21,944 nucleotides of DNA. It comes from a virus. Each line of letters opens with the position of its first letter. Position 1 is the first letter of the stretch. Where the stretch lies: positions 1 through 21,944 of the IMG/VR virus record IMGVR_UViG_3300019886_000029; one strand, given 5' to 3'. The position numbers and the translations under genes were made by a program. Under the pieces are notes generated by a model, which made no database searches, had not been told where the DNA came from, and saw only the letters and a list, made by a program, of their open reading frames with translations. Shown here piece by piece: positions 1-5,138 of the stretch.

Positions 1-53
1 GTGATCCTGAATATCCTCAAAGTCCTAAAGGTGTGAATGGAATCCAAAAGTGA
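1..53 (+). CDS. C-terminal end of an unknown protein (5' truncated)
   Basis: Reading frame 3 is open from the window edge and stops with TGA at 51-53. It gives a short tail, DPEYPQSPKGVNGIQK. The composition is unlike random AT-rich translation, and the stop lies just inside the next gene (17-nt overlap), as in the other tightly packed small phage genes here. Too little is present to assign a family. Confidence 0.5.
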   Translation, partial: DPEYPQSPKGVNGIQK

Positions 54-219
54 AGTCATTTACCCACCATGTAAAAAATGCGGCGTAACCCATAGAATGA
101 GTATAAAAAATATGGAAACAGGTGATATCGAGCCTTTGGATATATGTTACAACTGCGTATTTTTTGGTGAATATAAACCACTAAAAAAACAAGTAGTATT
201 GGATGCAAATGAAAAATAG
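37..219 (+). CDS. Small protein with two CxxC pairs (putative zinc ribbon)
   Basis: This 60-residue protein is of unknown function. It has CKKC near residue 12 and CYNC near residue 37, the spacing expected of a small zinc ribbon. The ATG is preceded by a usable Shine-Dalgarno (AAAGGTG), and the start overlaps the tail of the preceding partial gene. It resembles in size and style the many mini zinc-binding proteins of the phage accessory operon at 11071-12558. A nucleic-acid or protein-binding accessory role is an inference from the Cys pairs alone. The opposite-strand frame at 56-256 is an overlapping shadow. Confidence 0.65.
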   Translation: MESKSEVIYPPCKKCGVTHRMSIKNMETGDIEPLDICYNCVFFGEYKPLKKQVVLDANEK

Positions 220-325
220 CTGGCTTCAATCTTTCCATCTGGTAAAATATTTTCATTATTATTTTTATTGGAAATAAATTGATCGTTATGTTAAATTTAT
301 CAGATAAAACAATTTACTGAATATT

Positions 326-422
326 TAACAATAAAATTGTTATAGAAATTCGACGGCGTAGCAATGGTGCTACGTCGCCGTGTTATGGTAATGGCGATGG
401 ATTAAATGGCTTTAACATCGTC
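326..422. other. Non-coding stretch with three tandem hairpins
   Basis: The stretch 220-430 has no gene on either strand, and it lies between a plus-strand and a minus-strand gene that converge. It holds three inverted repeats in a row. The first is 326-342 (TAACAAT/ATTGTTA, 3-nt loop). The second is 351-380 (GTAGCA/TGCTAC with loop ATGG, extended outward to about 13 pairs with one G-T and one mismatch). The third is 393-422 (GGCGATG/CATCGTC enclosing TTAAA/TTTAA). None is followed by a clear T-run, so simple rho-independent termination is not certain. A bidirectional terminator or a structured RNA are the two readings. Confidence 0.45.
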
Positions 423-430
423 CGTTGCTA

Positions 431-586
431 TTACATGTGGCCTTCAATCCCTATTTCTTCTTTCATCCCGTCTTTTTCAAAATCAATAGTTCCATGTAAA
501 GATAAATCTTTAAATGTTGAGGCGCAAGCAGAAATTAATAGAATTAGCGCTGAAAAAGCAATAATCTCAATAAAAATATTACGCAT
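431..586 (-). CDS. Small predicted lipoprotein
   Basis: This 51-residue minus-strand gene is too short for a 60-residue cutoff. It begins MRNIFIEIIA, then has a hydrophobic stretch (FSALILLI) ending in the lipobox ISAC, with Cys21 as the predicted lipidation site. The mature part is about 31 residues and acidic to neutral. A GTGAGG Shine-Dalgarno sits six bases before the ATG, and a sigma70-like promoter lies just upstream (604-632). Small phage lipoproteins of this kind include o-spanins and superinfection-exclusion lipoproteins such as Llp of T5. No sequence feature here decides between them. There is no partner i-spanin next to it, and the promoter-proximal solo arrangement favours a lysogenic-conversion or exclusion role (inference). 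Confidence 0.7.
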   Translation of the reverse strand: MRNIFIEIIAFSALILLISACASTFKDLSLHGTIDFEKDGMKEEIGIEGHM

Positions 587-603
587 AAATACCTCACTTG
601 TGT

Positions 604-641
604 ATACTATTTTTTACAAATAGCCCTTTCAAAGTTAAAAA
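604..641. promoter_or_regulatory. Overlapping divergent promoters
   Basis: On the minus strand, TTGAAA (632-627) and TAGTAT (609-604) are 17 bp apart, 18 bp upstream of the lipoprotein ATG. On the plus strand, TTTACA (613-618) and TAAAAA (636-641) are 17 bp apart, upstream of the gene at 661. The two promoters overlap almost fully, so one polymerase would exclude the other. The plus-strand gene has no visible Shine-Dalgarno in its short leader. Confidence 0.45.
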
Positions 642-660
642 TAAATATTAAAGTTTACAT

Positions 661-942
661 ATGAGTGCTTACGCAATACAAGAAAAGTTTTTTAATAGTG
701 TTGACCCAAGTCTTGTTAAAATAATACGTCATGAAGTACAGTATGATTTTTTTCAAACGAAAGAAGAATCCGAGACTGAAATGTTGGTACGAGAGATGGA
801 TGGCGTAAAAGTATCAGTTACGAAAATACGAAAGGCGTTATTTGCTCGTAATGGAGATCTTCAAAGAAAAATGTTAGAGCTTGAAGAAAGGTTAAATATT
901 GTTGAACGCGGAATTTGCAGGGGAGTGTTTCCTAATGACTGA
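661..942 (+). CDS. Unknown small protein with C-terminal coiled-coil tendency
   Basis: This 93-residue protein is not recognised. The C-terminal third (LQRKMLELEERLNIVERG, about 68-85) has heptad-like spacing of Leu, Met and Val and probably forms a coiled coil. The middle carries clustered acidic residues (KEESETEMLVREMDG). It starts at an ATG 13 nt after the likely transcription start, without a clear ribosome-binding site. It overlaps the next gene by 8 nt, so the two are probably co-transcribed and translationally coupled. Confidence 0.6.
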   Translation: MSAYAIQEKFFNSVDPSLVKIIRHEVQYDFFQTKEESETEMLVREMDGVKVSVTKIRKALFARNGDLQRKMLELEERLNIVERGICRGVFPND

Positions 943-1093
943 CGAAATACTTCAAATAAAGCCATCTAAACTTCCAAAAGATTATTTTGATACGAAGGGT
1001 AAACTTATAAGTTATCGAAATGAAGAACTTAGAGTGTTACGAAAGCTAAAAAAAATATCGGGTGTTAATCCTGAATTGTTGGGAAAATCTTGA
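935..1093 (+). CDS. Unknown 52-residue basic protein
   Basis: The start is the ATG at 935, inside the end of the preceding gene. GGGAG lies eight bases upstream, which is better than the upstream TTG-type start in the same frame at 899. The product (MTDEILQIKPSKLPKDYF...) is Lys/Arg-rich toward its C-terminus (EELRVLRKLKK) and has no recognisable domain. Its last 29 bases overlap the 3' end of the convergent RusA gene, so the two transcription units collide here. Confidence 0.55.
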   Translation: MTDEILQIKPSKLPKDYFDTKGKLISYRNEELRVLRKLKKISGVNPELLGKS

Positions 1094-1448
1094 TTATCTC
1101 AATCTCAATTGCATATTCATGCGGAACGCCCCTAATTTGATCATATCTGACTTGTATTCGCTTATCTGAATCAGATTGTCCAATTGCCTTACCCGGAATT
1201 AAAATGGAACATAGCGAGTCTAAAATCCATTTAAATGCCATTGGTAAATTATCCCATTGATCAAGCTTTCTTGGTGCTATTCTTGTAAGTTTGATTGTGC
1301 ATGGTAAACATGAGTCGTCCAAATGATTAGCCAAGCTATATTTGATAGCATCTTTTTGTTTCGTATGTCTCTTTGCCTTTTTAGTCCAATGTTCCCGGGA
1401 GTTTGCTTCATTGACTGTCTTTATCGGAAGTTTGAATTTCATAGACAT
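1065..1448 (-). CDS. rusA: RusA-like Holliday junction resolvase
   Basis: This 127-residue protein has the RusA family layout: an N-terminal basic segment (EHWTKKAKRHTKQK, about 20-33), then LDQWDNLPMAFKWILDSL, which holds the clustered acidic residues (LDxxDN and the later D) expected for the metal site, and a downstream Asp-rich turn (GQSDSDKR). RusA cuts four-way junctions produced by recombination or replication. The length is near the family norm (about 120). GGAG lies seven bases before the ATG at 1448; a second ATG two codons later is also possible. It is the last gene of the minus-strand replication operon and overlaps the preceding small ORF. The assignment is by motif recall, not by search. 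Confidence 0.8.
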   Translation of the reverse strand: MSMKFKLPIKTVNEANSREHWTKKAKRHTKQKDAIKYSLANHLDDSCLPCTIKLTRIAPRKLDQWDNLPMAFKWILDSLCSILIPGKAIGQSDSDKRIQVRYDQIRGVPHEYAIEIEIIKIFPTIQD

Positions 1449-1551
1449 ATTTTTTCTCCAACTCTGAAATATCCAAACCTAATTGTTTTAGATTTTCGAG
1501 TGCAAGCTTAATATAGTCATTTTCTGTCATACCGTATTCATCATACATCAT
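1408..1551 (-). CDS. Short acidic ORF upstream of rusA
   Basis: This 47-residue frame starts MMYDEYGMTENDYIKLA and contains an amphipathic Leu-rich stretch (LALENLKQLGLDISELEKK) that looks like a real helix rather than random translation. Its start overlaps the end of the upstream small gene by 11 nt, and its 3' end overlaps the first 41 nt of rusA, so it would couple translation along the operon. The ribosome-binding site is weak (AGAAAG). It is not recognised as a family. Confidence 0.5.
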   Translation of the reverse strand: MMYDEYGMTENDYIKLALENLKQLGLDISELEKKYVYEIQTSDKDSQ

Positions 1552-1711
1552 CACTTTCTACCTGATTTTTGCCTTTCATGATTTCCATTACTCTTTCAAA
1601 ACCCTTAGTAATGCTGTTTATTTTGAATGTAACGATACTTTTTTCTTTATCTAACATAAATGTGTATGTACCGTCTATTTCTTGAATGTCGAGCCTTAAA
1701 ATGTGTTTCAT
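1541..1711 (-). CDS. Unknown 56-residue protein
   Basis: The product begins MKHILRLDIQEIDGTYTFML and ends in an acidic tail (VESDDV). AGGA sits about eight bases before the ATG. The gene starts 5 nt after the stop of the upstream gene and overlaps the next by 11 nt, matching tight phage operon packing. The pattern LDIQEIDGTYTFMLDKEKSIVTF alternates polar and hydrophobic residues like beta strands. No family is recognised. Confidence 0.6.
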   Translation of the reverse strand: MKHILRLDIQEIDGTYTFMLDKEKSIVTFKINSITKGFERVMEIMKGKNQVESDDV

Positions 1712-1715
1712 GATT

Positions 1716-1955
1716 TTATCCTAGCAAGTCTTCGGTATTTCCATATAGTTCAAGTTTGGTGTAATATTCTTTGCAATCATGCAAATGTTTCTGACAAGAT
1801 TTTATATATTCGTGGTTTTTTTGTCTTTGATCAAACCATTTTTTTGGAAGAATTTCGATATATTTTGAATAATTATTGCTATAACCTATTATTTTAAACT
1901 TCTCTATATCATTAATTCTTGCTTTCTTTTTTAACATATGTTCTGAAATATACAT
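1716..1955 (-). CDS. Unknown Lys/Tyr-rich protein, replication operon
   Basis: This 79-residue protein is not recognised. It contains conserved-looking aromatic and basic residues (EILPKKWFDQRQKNHEYIKS) and three Cys/His-rich spots (SCQKHLHDCKEYY, about 53-65) that could bind metal. The first ATG has no good Shine-Dalgarno; an in-frame ATG six codons later is an alternative. It sits between the replication gene and rusA on the minus strand, separated from the former by a hairpin region, so it may begin a new translational block of the same transcript. Confidence 0.55.
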   Translation of the reverse strand: MYISEHMLKKKARINDIEKFKIIGYSNNYSKYIEILPKKWFDQRQKNHEYIKSCQKHLHDCKEYYTKLELYGNTEDLLG

Positions 1956-1998
1956 ATTATAAATTCAACTTTTATCCGTACGATGTTTTCTTATAGCT

Positions 1999-2043
1999 AA
2001 AATCAGCGGAATGGGTCTTTTTTTAAGACTTAGCGCTGAATTT
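1999..2043 (-). other. Nested hairpin after the replication gene
   Basis: TCAGCG (2003-2008) pairs with CGCTGA (2034-2039), with three further A-T pairs outside one mismatch. Nested inside are GTCTT (2015-2019) and AAGAC (2025-2029). It lies 35 bases past the replication gene's stop. On the minus strand the stem is followed by GATTTTAG, a weak T-run, so attenuation or partial termination is possible. The remaining bases between the two genes show nothing else. Confidence 0.35.
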
Positions 2044-2077
2044 CTGAACCATCATTTCTGCGAACCAATAAACCATC

Positions 2078-2962
2078 TCATTTTTTCTCCCAGTATCTAT
2101 TTTTAAGTGTGTTTCTAAGATAGCCTATAATGTTAGGAATTGTTTGGTTCTTAGCTTTTTTCTTTTTTAGTTGCTGTTCAGTGTACATGGATGCTTGATA
2201 AATATCATCAGAAGAATAAGTTTCGACAAAATAAGTAGCTGTTTTAAGATCGCATCCTATTTGCAAAAACCAATTGCAAGCACGCGCTTTTTTATCAACC
2301 AAAACAGAATCTTCTTTATTTAAAAAACAACCAACAACAGAATCGGCGCAAGCCGTGGGTTGTTGTTCTTTAGACAAAGGGTTTTTATTGTTAGGGTTGT
2401 TATTAGGTTCATGTGGTGAACCTGCCTCCCCTTGGGCAGATTCATGTGGTGAACCTGCCTCCCCTTGGGCAGATTCATGTGGTGAACCTGCCTCTACTTT
2501 TTGATATTTTAAAGTTGACATGTAGGCGTTATTGAACCCCCAAATATTTTTAACGGTAATGATGTGACTTGGGGATTTATTGACGCATTTGTCGTTTTTG
2601 AAGTTTGCTTTTTTAGATTCGACGACTGTTATTAAAGGAGTGTTGTTGAGTTGATGGAAATTTTGTTGGAGTTCTTTTTTAGCATTAACCACAGAACCTA
2701 CTGACATGCCACAAAGCTCGGCTAATCCATCTGTATCTCGCCAACATTTACCCCTGTCCCCTGCCGTTTGTTTGATTACTCGATATAATTCTCTAGCCAC
2801 TAAGCTCAGTTTTCTAACCTCTTTTTTGCCGTCTTTGTCTATAAAATCGTATGTAAGATAAGAAATTAAGTGAGGAATCATACAATAAAATGAAGGTTCT
2901 TCATTTTCTAAATGTATTGCGTAAAGTTCTGATGGTGAGATATTTTGTGATTGATTTGACAT
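2078..2962 (-). CDS. Phage replication initiation protein (lambda-O-like, winged-helix)
   Basis: This 294-residue protein has an N-terminal helix-turn-helix region at about 55-100 (ARELYRVIKQ... then CWRDTDGLAELCGMSVGSV...), the arrangement of phage O-type and other HTH replication proteins that bind their origin. A central linker (about 157-195) contains a repeated AGSPHESAQGE unit and a run of Asn. The C-terminal part (about 225-294) is Lys-rich and ends in NIIGYLRNTLKNRYWEKK, a tail type common in these proteins and probably involved in helicase or loader contact. GGGA lies eight bases before the ATG. No helicase-loader gene is visible next to it, so it would have to use host DnaB/DnaC-type factors or a gene outside the window. 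Confidence 0.75.
   Translation of the reverse strand: MSNQSQNISPSELYAIHLENEEPSFYCMIPHLISYLTYDFIDKDGKKEVRKLSLVARELYRVIKQTAGDRGKCWRDTDGLAELCGMSVGSVVNAKKELQQNFHQLNNTPLITVVESKKANFKNDKCVNKSPSHIITVKNIWGFNNAYMSTLKYQKVEAGSPHESAQGEAGSPHESAQGEAGSPHEPNNNPNNKNPLSKEQQPTACADSVVGCFLNKEDSVLVDKKARACNWFLQIGCDLKTATYFVETYSSDDIYQASMYTEQQLKKKKAKNQTIPNIIGYLRNTLKNRYWEKK
2405..2496. repeat. Three 33-bp direct repeats (origin iteron candidates) in the replication gene
   Basis: Repeats start at 2408, 2441 and 2474; the first two are complete (33 bp) and the third is truncated after 23 bp. Each contains TTCATGTGGTGAACC, and in the first copy this is an exact inverted repeat (AGGTTCA at 2405-2411, TGAACCT at 2417-2423, spacer TGTGG). 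Both flanks are AT-rich. Lambda and its relatives place their origin iterons in the middle of gene O, between the DNA-binding and partner-binding domains, which is where these lie. A pure protein-level repeat expansion is the alternative. Confidence 0.6.
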
Positions 2963-3024
2963 AGCATTTCCCTATTAAGTTAAATTTTAATAGAAAAGAA
3001 CCGCTGATTTTCTTAGGGAAACAA

Positions 3025-3102
3025 TTGAACTTATATCGGAAGTGTTGTATAAATATAGGTCTTTACGTTATATTTATCTTAGCTTATCCGATATAAGTTT
3101 AA
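3025..3102. promoter_or_regulatory. 78-bp dyad with two face-to-face promoters
   Basis: An exact 13-bp inverted repeat (AACTTATATCGGA at 3028-3040, TCCGATATAAGTT at 3087-3099) encloses a second one (ATAAATATA at 3049-3057, TATATTTAT at 3069-3077) with nearly the same centre. The left half reads as a plus promoter: TTGAAC (3025-3030), 17 bp, TATAAA (3048-3053). The right half reads as a minus promoter: TTAAAC (3102-3097), 18 bp, GATAAA (3078-3073). In both, the TTATATCGGA element lies between the -35 and -10 boxes, as an operator would. The minus promoter would give the replication gene a ~100-nt leader. The rest of 2963-3024 shows only its ribosome-binding site and the CCGCTGATTTT repeat. Confidence 0.55.
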
Positions 3103-3172
3103 GAGATCCTAAGAGAGTATCATTGCCTGGTTCCTCTCTTTATTAGAGCCTCACTTCGGTGAGGCTTTTTTT
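3060..3172 (+). ncRNA. Probable small RNA (about 113 nt)
   Basis: A strong plus-strand terminator at 3147-3172 has no plus-strand gene upstream: everything from 1065 to the terminator is coded on the minus strand or non-coding. A promoter-like pair (TTGAAC/TATAAA) predicts a start near 3060. The predicted transcript has a 7-bp stem (AAGAGAG 3111-3117, CTCTCTT 3134-3140) with a 16-nt loop, followed by the terminator hairpin, a typical regulatory RNA layout. Its first few bases would be antisense to the 5' leader of the replication mRNA. No reading frame of note lies in it. The 5' end and existence rest on inspection only. Confidence 0.5.
3147..3172 (+). terminator. Rho-independent terminator
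   Basis: AGCCTCAC (3147-3154), tetraloop TTCG, GTGAGGCT (3159-3166) and a run of seven T from 3166 to 3172. This is a textbook plus-strand terminator with a UUCG loop. In the other orientation no T-run follows the stem. Confidence 0.9.
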
Positions 3173-3200
3173 ATTTACGTTACTGTCTTTCGAGTTTCTT

Positions 3201-3497
3201 TTAAACATGTTTGTTCTTGTCTCGGCAAAAAGAATGCATTTCAATGCCCTCTAGTTCCTTAACTTCGTGACCTAGCACTTTTATAAGTAAAGAGTCATTT
3301 GATCGCTCTGTGGTCAAAATAAAGCCTCTTTTTTCCAACATAGCAAGATACCGCTCTGTTATTGGCGCATTTCCATTAAAAATCACAGCCCCTTCTACCG
3401 AACAAAGGCATATTTTATAGTAGAGGGATGAGACAATCGGTAGTATTACATCTAGTCTAAGCAAGCATTTTTCACAATGTGATATATAGATTTCCAT
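3201..3497 (-). CDS. Unknown Cys-containing protein
   Basis: This protein has 98 residues if it starts at the ATG at 3497 (MEIYISHCEKC...), which is preceded by AAGGGGG. An ATG at 3521 adds MKKKARGN but has its AAGGA too close to the start. The N-terminus has HCEKC and the C-terminus HSFC, so a metal-binding fold is possible. The middle (APITERYLAMLEKRGFILTTER) looks like a winged-helix type helix-turn-strand segment with residues suited to DNA contact; that is an inference, and no family is recognised. It is separated from the replication gene by the control region, so it probably belongs to a separate minus-strand unit upstream. Confidence 0.55.
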   Translation of the reverse strand: MEIYISHCEKCLLRLDVILPIVSSLYYKICLCSVEGAVIFNGNAPITERYLAMLEKRGFILTTERSNDSLLIKVLGHEVKELEGIEMHSFCRDKNKHV

Positions 3498-3556
3498 ATT
3501 CCCCCTTGCTTTTTTCTTCATAATCCTTCAAAACTTTATTTTAATCGAGGTAAAAT

Positions 3557-3667
3557 ATGAAACAGGTTTTGACAGAGATATTTCAAGATAAGTATGTGAA
3601 ATGGTGGACAGTGATAGCCACAACCCTGATATTTTTAATTGTGTTGTCATCTTATTTTATTCAGTGA
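3557..3667 (+). CDS. 36-residue single-span membrane peptide
   Basis: A GAGG Shine-Dalgarno at 3547-3550 lies six bases before the ATG. The peptide has a charged amphipathic start (MKQVLTEIFQDKYVKWW) and one hydrophobic span (TVIATTLIFLIVLSSYFI), ending in Gln. It fills the gap between two minus-strand genes and overlaps the repressor's 3' end by 11 bases in the opposite direction. Short single-span peptides like this include type I toxins, holin-like peptides and small regulators of membrane proteases. The sequence does not decide. No clear promoter was found in the 35 bases upstream. Confidence 0.55.
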   Translation: MKQVLTEIFQDKYVKWWTVIATTLIFLIVLSSYFIQ

Positions 3668-3845
3668 ACCAATCTTTGGGTTTAACTTTTCCTTTTGTCA
3701 ATTCCTGAATCTTTAAAATAGTTTCTTTTCTTGGCATTGTTTTTCCCTTTGTCCAGTTGCTAAACTGTTGTTTTGATACATCACAAAGCTTAGCAAAATA
3801 TGTTGATGTATATCTTTCTAGCTTCAAGTACTCTATGAGTTTCAT
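3657..3845 (-). CDS. Small Cro/YdaS-like repressor (HTH)
   Basis: This 62-residue protein is essentially one helix-turn-helix domain: LKLERYTSTYFAKLCDV, then SKQQFSNWTKGKTMPRK as recognition helix region, then ETILKIQELTKGKVKPKDW, the typical C-terminal end of Cro/YdaS proteins. The longer frame from 3893 would start within the palindrome at 3887-3900 and adds a Cys/Asn/Lys-rich leader, so the ATG at 3845 is preferred although its Shine-Dalgarno is weak. It is divergent from the recombination operon at 3954 and probably binds the palindromes between them. There is no C-terminal peptidase domain, so it is Cro-like and not a full CI. Confidence 0.75.
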   Translation of the reverse strand: MKLIEYLKLERYTSTYFAKLCDVSKQQFSNWTKGKTMPRKETILKIQELTKGKVKPKDWFTE

Positions 3846-3886
3846 AAAAATTAATCTTTTTTTATTATTTTTGTTGCATAAATAAC

Positions 3887-3939
3887 ATGACATGTGTCAT
3901 TATCATATCTTAACAAGATAGCAATAACAGCACTATAAG
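3887..3939. promoter_or_regulatory. Operators and rightward promoter of the recombination operon
   Basis: Two different exact palindromes lie between the divergent repressor and the operon: ATGACA-TG-TGTCAT at 3887-3900 and TATCTT-AAC-AAGATA at 3906-3920. A plus promoter is readable as TTAACA (3910-3915), 18 bp, TATAAG (3934-3939). Its -35 box lies inside the second palindrome, so binding there would block it. A predicted start near 3946 would leave a nearly leaderless mRNA; an additional upstream start is therefore possible. A -10-like GATAAT is present in the minus direction for the repressor. Confidence 0.5.
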
Positions 3940-3953
3940 TAAAGGAAAATATC

Positions 3954-4292
3954 ATGACAGCATTCACAACACCAAAACAAATGTTTCGAGAATATCAGTT
4001 GGATGCTCATTTTGATTATATGGCAGATAGACAAGATAAAGAAAGTCAAACACTTAAAGAAATGGATGTATACGCAAAAGAAGCTGTAAGAAAAATTGAA
4101 CATTATTGCGAATTGATAGCAGAAGCTTATGTTGATGGTTGCAAAATGGCAACAAAACTATGGGAATCTAAAGGTCTAAAAATGGTACATGCTTACGCAG
4201 TTTTAGATGATTTGGTGGATTTTCTTCTAGCATTTGATGATACAGAAAGAAATGATCCCGATTGGGATATTGATGGTTACGATGGCGAATAA
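3954..4292 (+). CDS. Unknown acidic protein, first gene of the recombination operon
   Basis: This 112-residue protein has a helical middle (EAVRKIEHYCELIAEAYVDGCKMATKLWESKG) and a strongly acidic C-terminus (FDDTERNDPDWDIDGYDGE). It has AAGGA seven bases before the ATG. It sits immediately upstream of Bet and could be a recombination or replication accessory protein, or a nuclease inhibitor such as lambda Gam, which is also small and helical and is placed next to Bet/Exo. There is no sequence motif to confirm a Gam-like role, so that is an inference from position only. Confidence 0.65.
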   Translation: MTAFTTPKQMFREYQLDAHFDYMADRQDKESQTLKEMDVYAKEAVRKIEHYCELIAEAYVDGCKMATKLWESKGLKMVHAYAVLDDLVDFLLAFDDTERNDPDWDIDGYDGE

Positions 4293-4316
4293 ACAAAACA
4301 ATAAAAAAGACATAAA

Positions 4317-5138
4317 ATGACAACATTAGCAAAAATAGAAAAATTTCAACCTGCAACATCACATTTTAGTAATGAGCAGGTTGATCTTATCAAAAATAGC
4401 ATTTGCAAAGGTGCAACCAATGAAGAACTGCAGTTCTTTTTAATGGCTTGCCAAAGATCAGGGCTTGATCCTTTTGCCAAACAAATTTACTCTGTTCCAC
4501 GCGGTGGACAAAGAACTATTCAAACTAGTGTTGATGGATTTCGTTTGATAGCTGATAGAACTGGTAAATATGCGCCAGGAAAAGAGCCAACTTTCGAATA
4601 TGATAAGAATGGTAATTTGATTTCAGCTACATCATATGTAATGAAACAGACAAAAGATGGGACTTGGCATGAAGTTTCAGCCAACGCTTGCTTTAATGAA
4701 TATAATGCAGGATCTCCCCTATGGAAGAAAATGCCAAGAGCTATGTTAAGTAAATGTGCTGAATGTTTAGCTTTACGTAAAAGTTTCCCTGCTGAAATGA
4801 GCGGATTATATGGACAAGAAGAAATGGATCAGGCGGATAAAGCTGATCATGTAAAACCGCTTTACATTTCAGATAATCAACCTAAACTTTTAATGTCTTT
4901 AGACGAAAAACAGAGAGATGAACTTATGCAGTTATTTGAAGGCTGTTCCGAAGATGCAAAGAAAGGCATCATATCTGTTATAATGAATAAATTTAAAGTT
5001 AAAGATATTTTAGATTTATATTATTCACAATATGATTGGATTAGAGGACTTTTGGTTGAAAGATATAAACACAATCAATCAATTTTGTTAGAAAAAGAAA
5101 TGGCCATCAAGGGTGATGAAGTTGAGGTGTTAGAATGA
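4317..5138 (+). CDS. bet: Bet-type single-strand annealing recombinase
   Basis: This 273-residue protein belongs to the RecT/Redbeta annealing superfamily, Bet branch (lambda Beta is 261). Family signatures visible are NEELQFFLMACQRSGLDPFAKQIY (about 36-59), GQRTIQTSVDGFRLIADRTGKYAP (about 64-87) and the basic-aromatic WKKMPRAMLSKCAECLALRKSFP (about 138-160). It anneals complementary single strands during phage recombination and repair, acting on the tails made by the partner exonuclease. That partner is encoded directly downstream and overlaps it by four bases (ATGA). The C-terminal 70 residues (about 200-273) are divergent, as is usual for the species-specific partner contact. Confidence 0.92.
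   Translation: MTTLAKIEKFQPATSHFSNEQVDLIKNSICKGATNEELQFFLMACQRSGLDPFAKQIYSVPRGGQRTIQTSVDGFRLIADRTGKYAPGKEPTFEYDKNGNLISATSYVMKQTKDGTWHEVSANACFNEYNAGSPLWKKMPRAMLSKCAECLALRKSFPAEMSGLYGQEEMDQADKADHVKPLYISDNQPKLLMSLDEKQRDELMQLFEGCSEDAKKGIISVIMNKFKVKDILDLYYSQYDWIRGLLVERYKHNQSILLEKEMAIKGDEVEVLE

Noticed and set aside
386-400. Copy of the ATGGCG hexamer near 390
   Set aside because: Only about two imperfect units, too few to link it with the array at 8573.
435-623. 62-codon plus-strand ORF
   Set aside because: It is the opposite-strand shadow of the lipoprotein gene, which has a lipobox, ribosome-binding site and promoter.
2274-2504. Plus-strand ORF with repeated CGEPASPWADS units
   Set aside because: It is the shadow of the 33-bp repeats in the replication gene and lies wholly inside that gene.
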